NCBI GenBank assembly: GCA_016196035.1
Contig: JACPYM010000015.1
Span: 164,283 to 228,282, forward strand
Source of the DNA: Acidobacteriota bacterium
GTDB taxonomy: Bacteria > Acidobacteriota > Blastocatellia > RBC074
Length of the DNA: 64,000 nt
Direction of reading: 5' to 3'
The position numbers were made by a program, and so were the translations under genes. Of the stretch, positions 57,007 to 64,000 are shown piece by piece. The stretch's first letter is position 1. The number at the start of each line of letters is the position of its first letter. A model generated the notes under the pieces. That model searched no databases, had not been told where the DNA came from, and saw nothing but the letters and a program-made list of their open reading frames with translations.

Positions 57007-58908
57007 ATGTGCGGCATCACTGGCATCTACAACTACGCCACCGAACAACCCGTCAATGAACCCGTGCTGCGCCGCATGACCGATGTGATCGCGCATCGCG
57101 GGCCGGATGACGATGGCTTTTATGTCACGGGCAAAGTCGGCCTCGGCCATCGGCGTCTTTCGATCATTGACGTCGCGGGCGGCCATCAGCCGATCTTTAA
57201 CGAAGACGGCACGGTGGCGATTGTCTTTAACGGCGAAATCTACAACTACAAAGAACTGGCGAAGATTGTCGAAGCGCGCGGCCACACGTTGCGCACGCAT
57301 TCGGACACCGAGACCATCGTGCATCTGTACGAAGAGTTCGGCGAAGAGTGCGTGGCGATGCTGCGTGGGATGTTCGCCTTTGCCATTTGGGATGCGCGCA
57401 ACCACACGCTGCTCGTGGCGCGCGACCGCGTCGGCAAGAAGCCGCTCTATTACGCCGATGTCAAAGGCGTCTGCGCGTTCGGTTCCGAATTGAAATGTCT
57501 GCTGCAACATCCGCTGGTGCCGCAGGTGCTGAACGAGCAGGCGGTGAGCGATTACTTCACTTATCAATACGTGCCCGCGCCGAAGACGATTTTCAAAGAC
57601 ATCCGCAAGCTGCGCGCCGGGCATTATCTGGTCGTGACGCCGCGCGGTTTGCGCGCGCAACAGTACTGGGACATTGATTTCAGCCAGCCCGAAATGCGCA
57701 GCGAAGAGGAATGGTGTGGCGCGCTGCTCGACACCTTGCGCGAAGCCGTGGACGTGCGCCTGATGAGCGAAGTGCCGTTGGGCGCCTTTCTGTCGGGCGG
57801 CGTGGATTCCTCCGCCGTCGTCAAGCTGATGAGCGAATTGACGGGGCGGCCTGTGGTGACGGCTTCGATTGGTTTCAGCGAAGAGAAATACAGCGAGGCC
57901 GCCGCGGCGCGCGCCTTTGCCGAGAGCTTGCAGTGCGATCATCACGAACGCATCGTCAATCCGCGCGCGGTCGAAGTGATCGAAAAACTGGCCTGGCATT
58001 ACGACGAACCCTTTGCCGACGCTTCGGCGGTGCCGACGTTTTATGTGGCGCAGGCGGCACGCGAATTCGTGACCGTGGCGTTGTCGGGCGATGGCGGCGA
58101 CGAGAGCTTCGCCGGGTATCGGCGCTATGCGTTTGACGCGGCTGAAAATCGCGTGCGGGCCTTTGCGCCCGCCGGCTTGCGCCGTCCGTTGTTCGGCGCG
58201 CTGGCGGCGGTTTATCCCAAAGCCGACTGGTTGCCGCAGCCGTTGCGGGCGAAAGCGACGCTGAAAAATCTGTCGCTCGATCCGGCGGCGGGCTATTTCA
58301 CGTCGGTCTATGGCGCGATGGCGAATGAGCGCGCGGCATTGCTGGGCGGCGAGCTGCGGCGTGAGTTGAATGGCTACAATCCCTTCGATGTGTTCCTCGA
58401 ACATTACCAGCGCGCGAACACGGACGACCCGCTATCGCGCGCGCAGTACGTGGACATCAAGACCTATCTGACCGACGACATCCTGGTCAAAGTGGATCGC
58501 GCGAGCATGGCGGTCTCGCTGGAAGTGCGCTGCCCGCTGCTCGATCATCGCGTGCTGGAACTGGCGGCGCGCATGCCGTCGAGCCTGAAGCTGAAAAACG
58601 GCGCGGGCAAATACATCTTCAAACGCGCGGTCAGCCGGATTTTGCCGCAGGAGATTTTGACGCGGCGCAAGCAAGGTTTTGTGCTGCCCGTGGCCGAATG
58701 GCTGCGTGGCGATTTGCGCCCGTTGGCCGAAAGCTTGTTGTTCGACGCTTCGCGGCAAGACAGTTTGCTCGAACCGGCACACGTCAGACGCCTCTGGCAA
58801 CAGCATCAGGCGAAGCAACGCGATTTTGCGCGCCCGCTTTGGACGATCCTGATGTTCCGGCTATGGCAGAAAACGATTGTGGATTGTGGATTGCGGATTG
58901 CGGATTGA
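57007..58908 (+). CDS. asnB: Asparagine synthase-like amidotransferase, exosortase A-associated (TIGR03108-like)
   Basis: The 633-residue protein starts [20 protein letters not shown] (Cys2 nucleophile). The N-terminal amidotransferase domain has [30 protein letters not shown] and [12 protein letters not shown]. The synthetase domain has [60 protein letters not shown] and [20 protein letters not shown]. The opening and motif spacing match the amidotransferase 1 of exosortase loci. ATG 57007 was chosen; upstream codons in the frame are the 43-bp repeat. The last residues ([12 protein letters not shown]) are heptamer-encoded. Confidence 0.92.
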   Translation: MCGITGIYNYATEQPVNEPVLRRMTDVIAHRGPDDDGFYVTGKVGLGHRRLSIIDVAGGHQPIFNEDGTVAIVFNGEIYNYKELAKIVEARGHTLRTHSDTETIVHLYEEFGEECVAMLRGMFAFAIWDARNHTLLVARDRVGKKPLYYADVKGVCAFGSELKCLLQHPLVPQVLNEQAVSDYFTYQYVPAPKTIFKDIRKLRAGHYLVVTPRGLRAQQYWDIDFSQPEMRSEEEWCGALLDTLREAVDVRLMSEVPLGAFLSGGVDSSAVVKLMSELTGRPVVTASIGFSEEKYSEAAAARAFAESLQCDHHERIVNPRAVEVIEKLAWHYDEPFADASAVPTFYVAQAAREFVTVALSGDGGDESFAGYRRYAFDAAENRVRAFAPAGLRRPLFGALAAVYPKADWLPQPLRAKATLKNLSLDPAAGYFTSVYGAMANERAALLGGELRRELNGYNPFDVFLEHYQRANTDDPLSRAQYVDIKTYLTDDILVKVDRASMAVSLEVRCPLLDHRVLELAARMPSSLKLKNGAGKYIFKRAVSRILPQEILTRRKQGFVLPVAEWLRGDLRPLAESLLFDASRQDSLLEPAHVRRLWQQHQAKQRDFARPLWTILMFRLWQKTIVDCGLRIAD

Positions 58909-58954
58909 ACTTCGCCTTGAATCCGCAATCCGCAATCCGCAATCCGCAATCACG
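58875..58954 (+). repeat. Heptamer hairpin array, unit GATTGCG
   Basis: Five direct units GATTGTG (2 copies), GATTGCG (2 copies), GATTGAA (58875-58909) face inverted units AATCCGC (4 copies) and AATCACG (58920-58954), a loop of 10 bp. The left half supplies the stop codon of the preceding gene, and the next gene's ATG is 4 bp past the array. Confidence 0.92.
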
Positions 58955-58957
58955 CAG

Positions 58958-60184
58958 ATGAACGTTCTCACCTTCACCACCCTCTGGCCCAACAGCGAAA
59001 AGCCGAATCTGGGCGTCTTCGTCAAACATCGCGCGCTGGCGCTGGCGCGGCAGCCAGGTGTGGATAACTTGCGCGTCGTCGCGCCGGTACCGTATTTCCC
59101 AAAGCAGTTGGCGTTTGATTTTGTGCCCGCACAGTGGCGGCAGATGGCGGCCATTGCGGAGCAGGAAACAATCGCGGGACTGGCGACCTTTCATCCGCGT
59201 TTTTTCAATCCGCCCAAAGTCGGGATGCGCTGGTATGGGCGTTGGATGGCGCACGGTGCTGAAGCCGTGGTGCGCGAGTTGTACGCGGAACAGCACTTCG
59301 ATTTGATTGACGCGCATTATGTCTATCCCGATGGCGATGCGGCGGTGCGGCTGGGCGCGGCACTGGGTGTGCCAGTCTGCGTGACCGCGCGCGGGACGGA
59401 CATCAATTTGTTTGCGCGGCTGCCGCACATTCGCCCGCTGATTCAACGCACGCTCGAACGCGCGCACGGCATCATCGCGGTGAGTATGGCATTGAAAGAG
59501 CGTATGGTTGAGTTGGGCATCGAGGCCGACAAGATTGCCGTGATTCGCAATGGCATTGACCCTCACGTGTTTCATTGGCGCGAGCAGGCGGCGGCGCGGC
59601 AGCAACTCGACTTAAACACAGCGGACAAAATCCTGGTGACGGTCAGCGCGCTGGTGCCGCTCAAAGGCATTGACCGGCTGATTGGCGCAATGCAGTTGGT
59701 TGTGCAAACGGAGCCGCCCGCGCGGCTTTACATCATCGGCGAAGGGCCGGAACGCGCGGCGTTGACAGCGCAAATTGCGGCGCTGGGGTTGCAACAGCAC
59801 GTCTTTCTGAAAGGCGCGCAACCGCAAGGCGAATTGCCCGCTTGGTATGCGGCGGCGGATGTTTTTTGTCTCGCCAGCGAACGCGAAGGTTGCCCGAACG
59901 TAGTGATTGAAGCGCTGGCTTGCGGTGCGCCGGTGGTGGCGAGCGATGTGGGCGGCATTGGCGAATTGGTGCTGGATGAGCGTTTCGGACTATTGGTGCC
60001 GGAAGCGGAAGCGCATGCCGCAGGTTTGGCGCAACGACTCAGTGCGGCCTTGGCGCGAACGTGGCAGCGCGAGGTGCTGGCGGCGCATGGCGGCGCGCGC
60101 GGCTGGGCGGAGGTGGCCGAAGAGGTGCTGGCCTATTGGGCGGCGCGTGGAATCAATGGCGCGGCGCATCCGTTGATACGCTAG
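58958..60184 (+). CDS. Glycosyltransferase, GT4 type
   Basis: The 408-residue GT-B enzyme has LTFTTLWPNSEKPNLGVFVK, VVAPVPYFPKQLAFDFVPAQ, DLIDAHYVYPDGDAAVRLGA, TARGTDINLFARLPHIR, RNGIDPHVFHWREQAAAR, TVSALVPLKGIDRLIGAMQL and SEREGCPNVVIEALACGAPV (donor-binding EGxPxxxxEA-type site). It builds the polymer backbone with an unknown sugar. ATG 58958 was preferred because the upstream part of the frame is heptamer DNA. It is the last gene of the EPS cluster; a 250-bp gap follows. Confidence 0.9.
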   Translation: MNVLTFTTLWPNSEKPNLGVFVKHRALALARQPGVDNLRVVAPVPYFPKQLAFDFVPAQWRQMAAIAEQETIAGLATFHPRFFNPPKVGMRWYGRWMAHGAEAVVRELYAEQHFDLIDAHYVYPDGDAAVRLGAALGVPVCVTARGTDINLFARLPHIRPLIQRTLERAHGIIAVSMALKERMVELGIEADKIAVIRNGIDPHVFHWREQAAARQQLDLNTADKILVTVSALVPLKGIDRLIGAMQLVVQTEPPARLYIIGEGPERAALTAQIAALGLQQHVFLKGAQPQGELPAWYAAADVFCLASEREGCPNVVIEALACGAPVVASDVGGIGELVLDERFGLLVPEAEAHAAGLAQRLSAALARTWQREVLAAHGGARGWAEVAEEVLAYWAARGINGAAHPLIR

Positions 60185-60438
60185 CGCTAACGCTGGATAG
60201 CCAGCCGCGCCAAACAACTTCGTTGACTTGTTCGCAGCCACAGTGGTGTAATGACGCGCCTGCTGAAAGACGGTCAACTGTGCTCATTGGCAAAGCCCGC
60301 CGCTGCTTTCAGCGATTTCTTTGTTACCTGCTTTTTTATTCGTCGCGCTATCTCGCCTCGTGATCCCGCGCAAGGCCCCTCATACAGTCATCCCCCGTTC
60401 GCTTGATTGATGTTCTGTCAGAAGGAGTTTGGGACGTT

Positions 60439-63400
60439 ATGTTTTACCGTTATACAAATCGTTTTTTAGGGGGAAGCGTCATTCTATGGGTTGCGCTCAG
60501 CGCCGCCCTGACCAACAACTTATTGCCGCGCCTGCACGCGCAAGAGGCGCAAGCGCCGCCGGTGATTATCTCGACGGTGGCGGGTGGCGGCTTGAGTGCG
60601 AATGCACAGGCGCGCCAGGCCCCAATGGAATTGCCGCACGCGCTCGTTTTCGATCCGCCCGGGCGCGGCTTTTATGTGGTGGACGATGTGGATGGCACCA
60701 GCCTGTTGCGCTTCGTCAACACTTCGCCCACACCGGTCACGCTCGCCGGGACGACGGTCTTGCCGGGCAACATCAATCTGATTGCGGGTGGTGGGGTGCG
60801 CATCGAAGACGGCACGCCCGCGCGCGATGCCGATTTGGCCAAAGTGACGGGCCTCGCGGCAGACCCCACCGGCAATGCTTTGCTGTTGGCGTTGCCCGCG
60901 TTCAATGCGATTCGGGTGGTGAATGTCGGCGCGCAAAATTACCTGCTGGGCGGACGCAGCTTTGCGCCGGGCACGATTGGGACATTGGCCGCGCCGGAGT
61001 TTGCCGATTTGCGTGGTGTGGTCATCCACCCGCTTTCGCGCGAGGTCTTTTTCATTGCCGGATCAGCGGTGTACCGTATTGATAACGCGGGCGAGATTAC
61101 GCCTATTGCGGGTGGCGGCGCGCCGCCGACGGGCAATGGTGATGGCGGCCCGGCGCGCCAGGCCCGCCTGGTCAATCCGCGCGGCCTGGCCTTTGACGCC
61201 GGTAATACCTTGCTGATTGCCGAAGGAGGCAACCCGCGTTCGAGCAATCCCGATGGCGCGGTGCGGCGGGTCAGTGGCACTAACACGATCAGCACAGTGG
61301 CGGGGGGCTTGGAATTCCCGACCGGCGTGACCGCCGCGCCGAACGGCAACATTTATGCGGCGCTGGGGAATGCGCAACAAATCATCGGCATTGCTCCGAC
61401 TGGGACGCGCACGCTGGTCGCTGGCAACAGTTCGCTGCTGGCTTGCGACCCGAATGCCAATCCGACCTGTGGGGATGGCCGGCGGGCGACCGATGCCGCA
61501 TTGAATTTGCCGGATAGCGCGGCCAACGAAACGTTGGTTTTCGCGGCGGAAAATCGCGGCATCTTTTTGCCGGATTACCGCTTTGGGCGCGTGCGCTTTA
61601 TCAATTTGAGCGGCGCGGGCGCGCAGATTCTGGGCACGACGATCAACCCGCTGCAAATCAACACCATCGCCGGCAGCGGCCTCGAAGCGCCCTATGACGG
61701 GTTGTTGGCGACGAGCGCCGAATTGAGCGAACCGGCGGGGGTGACGGTTGATCCGCAGGGCAATCTGTATATCGCCGACACGCGCACCAATCGTTTGCGC
61801 TTCGTCAATCGCGGCACGCAACCGGTGACGCTCTTCATTGCTTCACCGGCAGCCGTGACCGTGCAACCGGGCCAAATCGTGACGCTCAACAATGGCGCAG
61901 GCGAACCGCAATTGGACGACCGCATCACGAATGCCACTTTCAGTTCGCCGCAAGGCTTGCTGGCGACCGACAAAGGCGTGTTTATCGTGGATTCGCAGGC
62001 GGGCGCGTTGATCAAAATTCCGCCGAATTCGGTTTCCGGGCGGCGCAGCGGCGTCTTGCGCTTCCTCAATACCTCGAGTCAGGCAGTGACCTTTTTCCCG
62101 AACGGCGGCGATGCGCGGGTGATCGTGCCGCCGGGGCAAGTCAAAGATTTGGCGGGGGTGCGTCCGCCCGCCAATCCGCAAATTCTTGGGGATGGGTTGA
62201 CGGCCAACCGCGTGGCCATTTTTATGACCGATCTGGCGCTGGACAGCGCGGGCACTCTTTTGCTGACCGATCAGGCCAATAATCGCATTCGCCGCATTGA
62301 CGCCAGCGAAGGCGTCGTGCGCACGGCCTATGGCGATGGACAGGCCGCCACGCTCAACCGTCCGACGGGCATCGCCCTGGATGGCACGGGCCGTTTGTTG
62401 ATCGCGGACACGCGCAACAATCGCATCCTGCGCCAGGATGCCGGGGCCACGACGTTCGCCGTGATCGCCGATGAGACAAAGAATATCCGCACGCCCCGCG
62501 ACCTGGCCGTGGATAACACGGGCCGCATCCTGATCACCAATGCCGGGACGCACCAGGTGTTGGAATTGCTTGCGCCCGCCCAGCAATTGGGGACGACGCG
62601 CGTGTTGGCGGGCAATGGCACGGCGGGCTTTTCGGGCGATGATGGGCCGGGCGCGCAAGCGCGGCTGAACTTTCCCCCCATTGGCACCTCGAACAATGAC
62701 ATTCAACTGACGGCCAATCTCGTGGCGTTGAGCAACGGCGAGGTTTTGTTTACCGACACGGGCAATCACCGCATACGGTTGCTCAAACCCGGCGCGCGGC
62801 CACTGGTGACGAACCTTTCAGCCGCCAGTTATTTGGGCGCCGAGGTCGCGAGCGATTCGATGATCGCGGCCTTCGGCGCGAATCTGGCAACGCGCGCCGA
62901 GAGCGCCACCAGTTTGCCGTTGCCGACGGCGCTGGCGGGCACTTATGTCAAAGTCCGTGATAGCGCCGGTCTCGAACGTGATGCGGCGCTCTTTTTTGTT
63001 TCGCCTGGGCAAGTCAATTATTTAGTGCCGGCGGGCACGCAAAATGGGCTGGCGACCGTGACAGTAACCAGCGGTGATGGCACTATCTCGGTCGGCACGC
63101 TGACTGTCGCCACTGTCGCGCCCGGCTTGTTCACCGCGAACGCCAATGGCAGCGGCGTGGCCGCCGCCGTGCTCTTGCGCATCAAGGCCGATAATTCGCA
63201 AAGCTTTGAATTGATCTCGCGCTTCGATACGGCCCAAAACGTCTACGTGCCAATTCCAGTTGATTTGGGGCCGGAAACAGACCGCGTCTTTGTGTTGTTG
63301 TTCGGCACCGGGATTCGTTTGCGCAGCAGTTTGAATGCTGTACAAGCGCGGATCGGCGAGGCCCCCGCTGAAATCAATTTTGCCGGGCCAGCGGGCGATT

Positions 63401-63522
63401 TGGCCGGGCTGGATCAAGTCAACGCACGCATCCCCCGCAGCCTCATTGGGCGCGGACTGGTAAACATCGTGCTGACCGTGGACGGCAAAACCGCCAACAC
63501 GGTGACCATGCAGATTAAGTAG
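60439..63522 (+). CDS. Secreted NHL-repeat protein with C-terminal TIGR03437-type domain
   Basis: The 1027-residue protein has a signal peptide ending near PRLHAQ. A long run of NHL-type beta-propeller segments follows, each with an IADTRNNRILR-like core (for example GNLYIADTRTNRLRFVN, GRLLIADTRNNRILRQDAG, GEVLFTDTGNHRIRLLKP), interspersed with TVAGGG-type turns. The C-terminal approximately 240 residues (from LSAASYLGAEVASDSMIAAF, through FVSPGQVNYLVPAGTQNGLA and VLLFGTGIRL) match the acidobacterial TIGR03437 domain. The protein is probably extracellular or cell-surface and binds carbohydrate or protein; its position after the EPS locus may be incidental. ATG 60439 has AGGAG 11 nt upstream; TTG 60403 is an alternative. 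Confidence 0.85.
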   Translation: MFYRYTNRFLGGSVILWVALSAALTNNLLPRLHAQEAQAPPVIISTVAGGGLSANAQARQAPMELPHALVFDPPGRGFYVVDDVDGTSLLRFVNTSPTPVTLAGTTVLPGNINLIAGGGVRIEDGTPARDADLAKVTGLAADPTGNALLLALPAFNAIRVVNVGAQNYLLGGRSFAPGTIGTLAAPEFADLRGVVIHPLSREVFFIAGSAVYRIDNAGEITPIAGGGAPPTGNGDGGPARQARLVNPRGLAFDAGNTLLIAEGGNPRSSNPDGAVRRVSGTNTISTVAGGLEFPTGVTAAPNGNIYAALGNAQQIIGIAPTGTRTLVAGNSSLLACDPNANPTCGDGRRATDAALNLPDSAANETLVFAAENRGIFLPDYRFGRVRFINLSGAGAQILGTTINPLQINTIAGSGLEAPYDGLLATSAELSEPAGVTVDPQGNLYIADTRTNRLRFVNRGTQPVTLFIASPAAVTVQPGQIVTLNNGAGEPQLDDRITNATFSSPQGLLATDKGVFIVDSQAGALIKIPPNSVSGRRSGVLRFLNTSSQAVTFFPNGGDARVIVPPGQVKDLAGVRPPANPQILGDGLTANRVAIFMTDLALDSAGTLLLTDQANNRIRRIDASEGVVRTAYGDGQAATLNRPTGIALDGTGRLLIADTRNNRILRQDAGATTFAVIADETKNIRTPRDLAVDNTGRILITNAGTHQVLELLAPAQQLGTTRVLAGNGTAGFSGDDGPGAQARLNFPPIGTSNNDIQLTANLVALSNGEVLFTDTGNHRIRLLKPGARPLVTNLSAASYLGAEVASDSMIAAFGANLATRAESATSLPLPTALAGTYVKVRDSAGLERDAALFFVSPGQVNYLVPAGTQNGLATVTVTSGDGTISVGTLTVATVAPGLFTANANGSGVAAAVLLRIKADNSQSFELISRFDTAQNVYVPIPVDLGPETDRVFVLLFGTGIRLRSSLNAVQARIGEAPAEINFAGPAGDLAGLDQVNARIPRSLIGRGLVNIVLTVDGKTANTVTMQIK

Positions 63523-63541
63523 TCGGTGGTCGGTTGTCAGT
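63521..63541 (+). repeat. Short heptamer array, unit AGTCGGT, overlapping the NHL gene stop
   Basis: AGTCGGT, GGTCGGT and TGTCAGT run in phase from 63521. The TAG at 63520-63522 is the stop of the NHL gene. A longer array of related units lies at 63851 after the palindromic element. Confidence 0.6.
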
Positions 63542-63562
63542 AGCTCTTAACGTTAAACTATA

Positions 63563-63818
63563 GATTTCAAGAAAATGCTTTTCCGCAGCAAGCCCGCGAA
63601 GGCGAGCGGCAGCATAAAGCCCAGGGCGTTAGCCCTGGGTAGCGATGGCGTAAGTTATAAGCCCGTGAAACGGGCGGCAGACCATTGTCTGTCGCCCACT
63701 TCGTGGGCTTGTAATTCACTGCACCGATACCCAGGGTTGCGGCTACGCCTCCACCCTGGGCTACACTCTGGCCACCCGCTTCGCGGGTTCGATTCGGAAA
63801 TTCTTTTTCTTGAAATCT
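63563..63818. mobile_element. 256-bp palindromic element with imperfect 24-bp terminal inverted repeats
   Basis: Ends 63563-63586 and 63795-63818 are inverted copies at about 21 of 24 positions. The interior holds several perfect small hairpins (for example GCCCAGGGCGTTAGCCCTGGG and GCCCGTGAAACGGGC). No ORF of note is present. No clear target duplication was found. The organisation (short ends, multi-hairpin core) resembles the element at 47337 although the sequences differ. Confidence 0.6.
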
Positions 63819-63850
63819 CTACCTGATCTTCGCATTGTCTTTGCCTGCCG

Positions 63851-63889
63851 CTACTGACTACTGACTACTGACTACTGACTACTGATTAC
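63851..63889 (+). repeat. Heptamer array, unit CTACTGA (five copies)
   Basis: CTACTGA runs five times in phase (63851-63885), then TTAC. It ends about 10 bp before the ATG of the final partial gene; its inverted partner is weak or displaced (63535-63541). Confidence 0.85.
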
Positions 63890-63898
63890 TTTCCCATT

Positions 63899-64000
63899 AT
63901 GCATCCCAAGATTTACACACGTCGTTGCTTGACTGCACGGCTGTTGGCGGGTGCCTTGGGCCTTTTGCTGGGCTGGTTGGTGGTTGGCCGTGTCGCGCTA
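63899..64000 (+). CDS. Start of a membrane or secreted protein (cut by window end)
   Basis: An ATG at 63899-63901 opens a frame of 34 codons to the window edge with no stop. After a basic start (MHPKIYTRRCL) there is a hydrophobic stretch of about 20 residues (LLAGALGLLLGWLVVG), which could be a signal anchor or signal peptide. A heptamer array lies directly upstream. The family cannot be told from this fragment. Confidence 0.5.
   Translation, partial: MHPKIYTRRCLTARLLAGALGLLLGWLVVGRVAL

Noticed and set aside
56800..58404. 534-codon minus-strand frame opposite the asparagine synthase gene
   Set aside because: Antisense shadow of a clear amidotransferase and of the 43-bp inverted repeat.
63575..63826. 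83-codon frame across the palindromic element at the window end
   Set aside because: Its peptide (LHPGLHSGHPLRGF and similar) is the translation of hairpin repeat DNA.

Overview
The window looks like a chromosomal segment of an Acidobacteriota bacterium, most likely class Blastocatellia. This is inferred from lineage-typical families: a VWFA-related (TIGR03436-type) secreted protein at 11054-12082, an NHL-repeat protein with a C-terminal TIGR03437-type domain at 60439-63522, a carboxypeptidase-regulatory-like protein, and many short palindromic intergenic repeats. No rRNA, tRNA, CRISPR array, transposase gene or phage gene was recognised.

Layout. 1-31.6 kb is ordinary housekeeping and accessory chromosome: the end of a DapA-family gene, a lytic transglycosylase (mltD), class I fructose-bisphosphate aldolase (fbaB), a radical SAM/FAD-reductase pair, a DUF1223-TVP38-flavoprotein disulfide reductase operon, an HU protein, a LysW-like mini-protein, a VWFA protein, a MoxR/ChlI-like AAA+ ATPase, a DUF4097 protein, a cytochrome c-motif/beta-barrel protein, a crotonase, an SDR, a zinc-ribbon/BON membrane protein, B12-dependent ribonucleotide reductase (nrdJ), superoxide dismutase, a DegP/HtrA protease, thymidine kinase and class II FBPase (glpX). 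FbaB and GlpX catalyse two steps of gluconeogenesis. NrdJ needs adenosylcobalamin, and a PduO-type adenosyltransferase that could supply it lies at 52652-53206.

32.4-60.2 kb is a long, almost entirely plus-strand exopolysaccharide locus of the exosortase-A (XrtA/PEP-CTERM) associated type. It opens with an unusual sigma-factor-like regulator. It then carries a PEP-CTERM-type polysaccharide deacetylase, a FemAB-like protein, TIGR03087-, TIGR04063- and TIGR03088-like glycosyltransferases, further GT2/GT4 enzymes, two methyltransferases, a second deacetylase, WecB, a Wzm/Wzt ABC exporter, an O-antigen ligase/polymerase-like protein (TIGR03097-like) and three asparagine-synthase-family amidotransferases. 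No exosortase and no PEP-CTERM substrate is visible, so those partners would have to lie elsewhere. A DUF4258/DUF2283 toxin-antitoxin-like pair sits in the middle; its DUF4258 gene is broken by one in-frame amber codon. The window closes with the NHL/TIGR03437 secreted protein and the first 34 codons of a membrane or secreted protein.

The most striking non-coding signal is a set of heptanucleotide arrays (direct copies of a 7-mer followed by inverted copies, with a different 7-mer at each site) confined to 38-64 kb. They lie between EPS genes, form long hairpins, occupy the ribosome-binding region of several genes and supply stop codons or C-terminal tails to others. Two short non-autonomous elements with perfect terminal inverted repeats and apparent target-site duplications are visible at 14482-14586 (10-bp duplication) and 47329-47519 (8-bp duplication, inserted inside a heptamer array). 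Several further long-palindrome families are scattered through the intergenic gaps.
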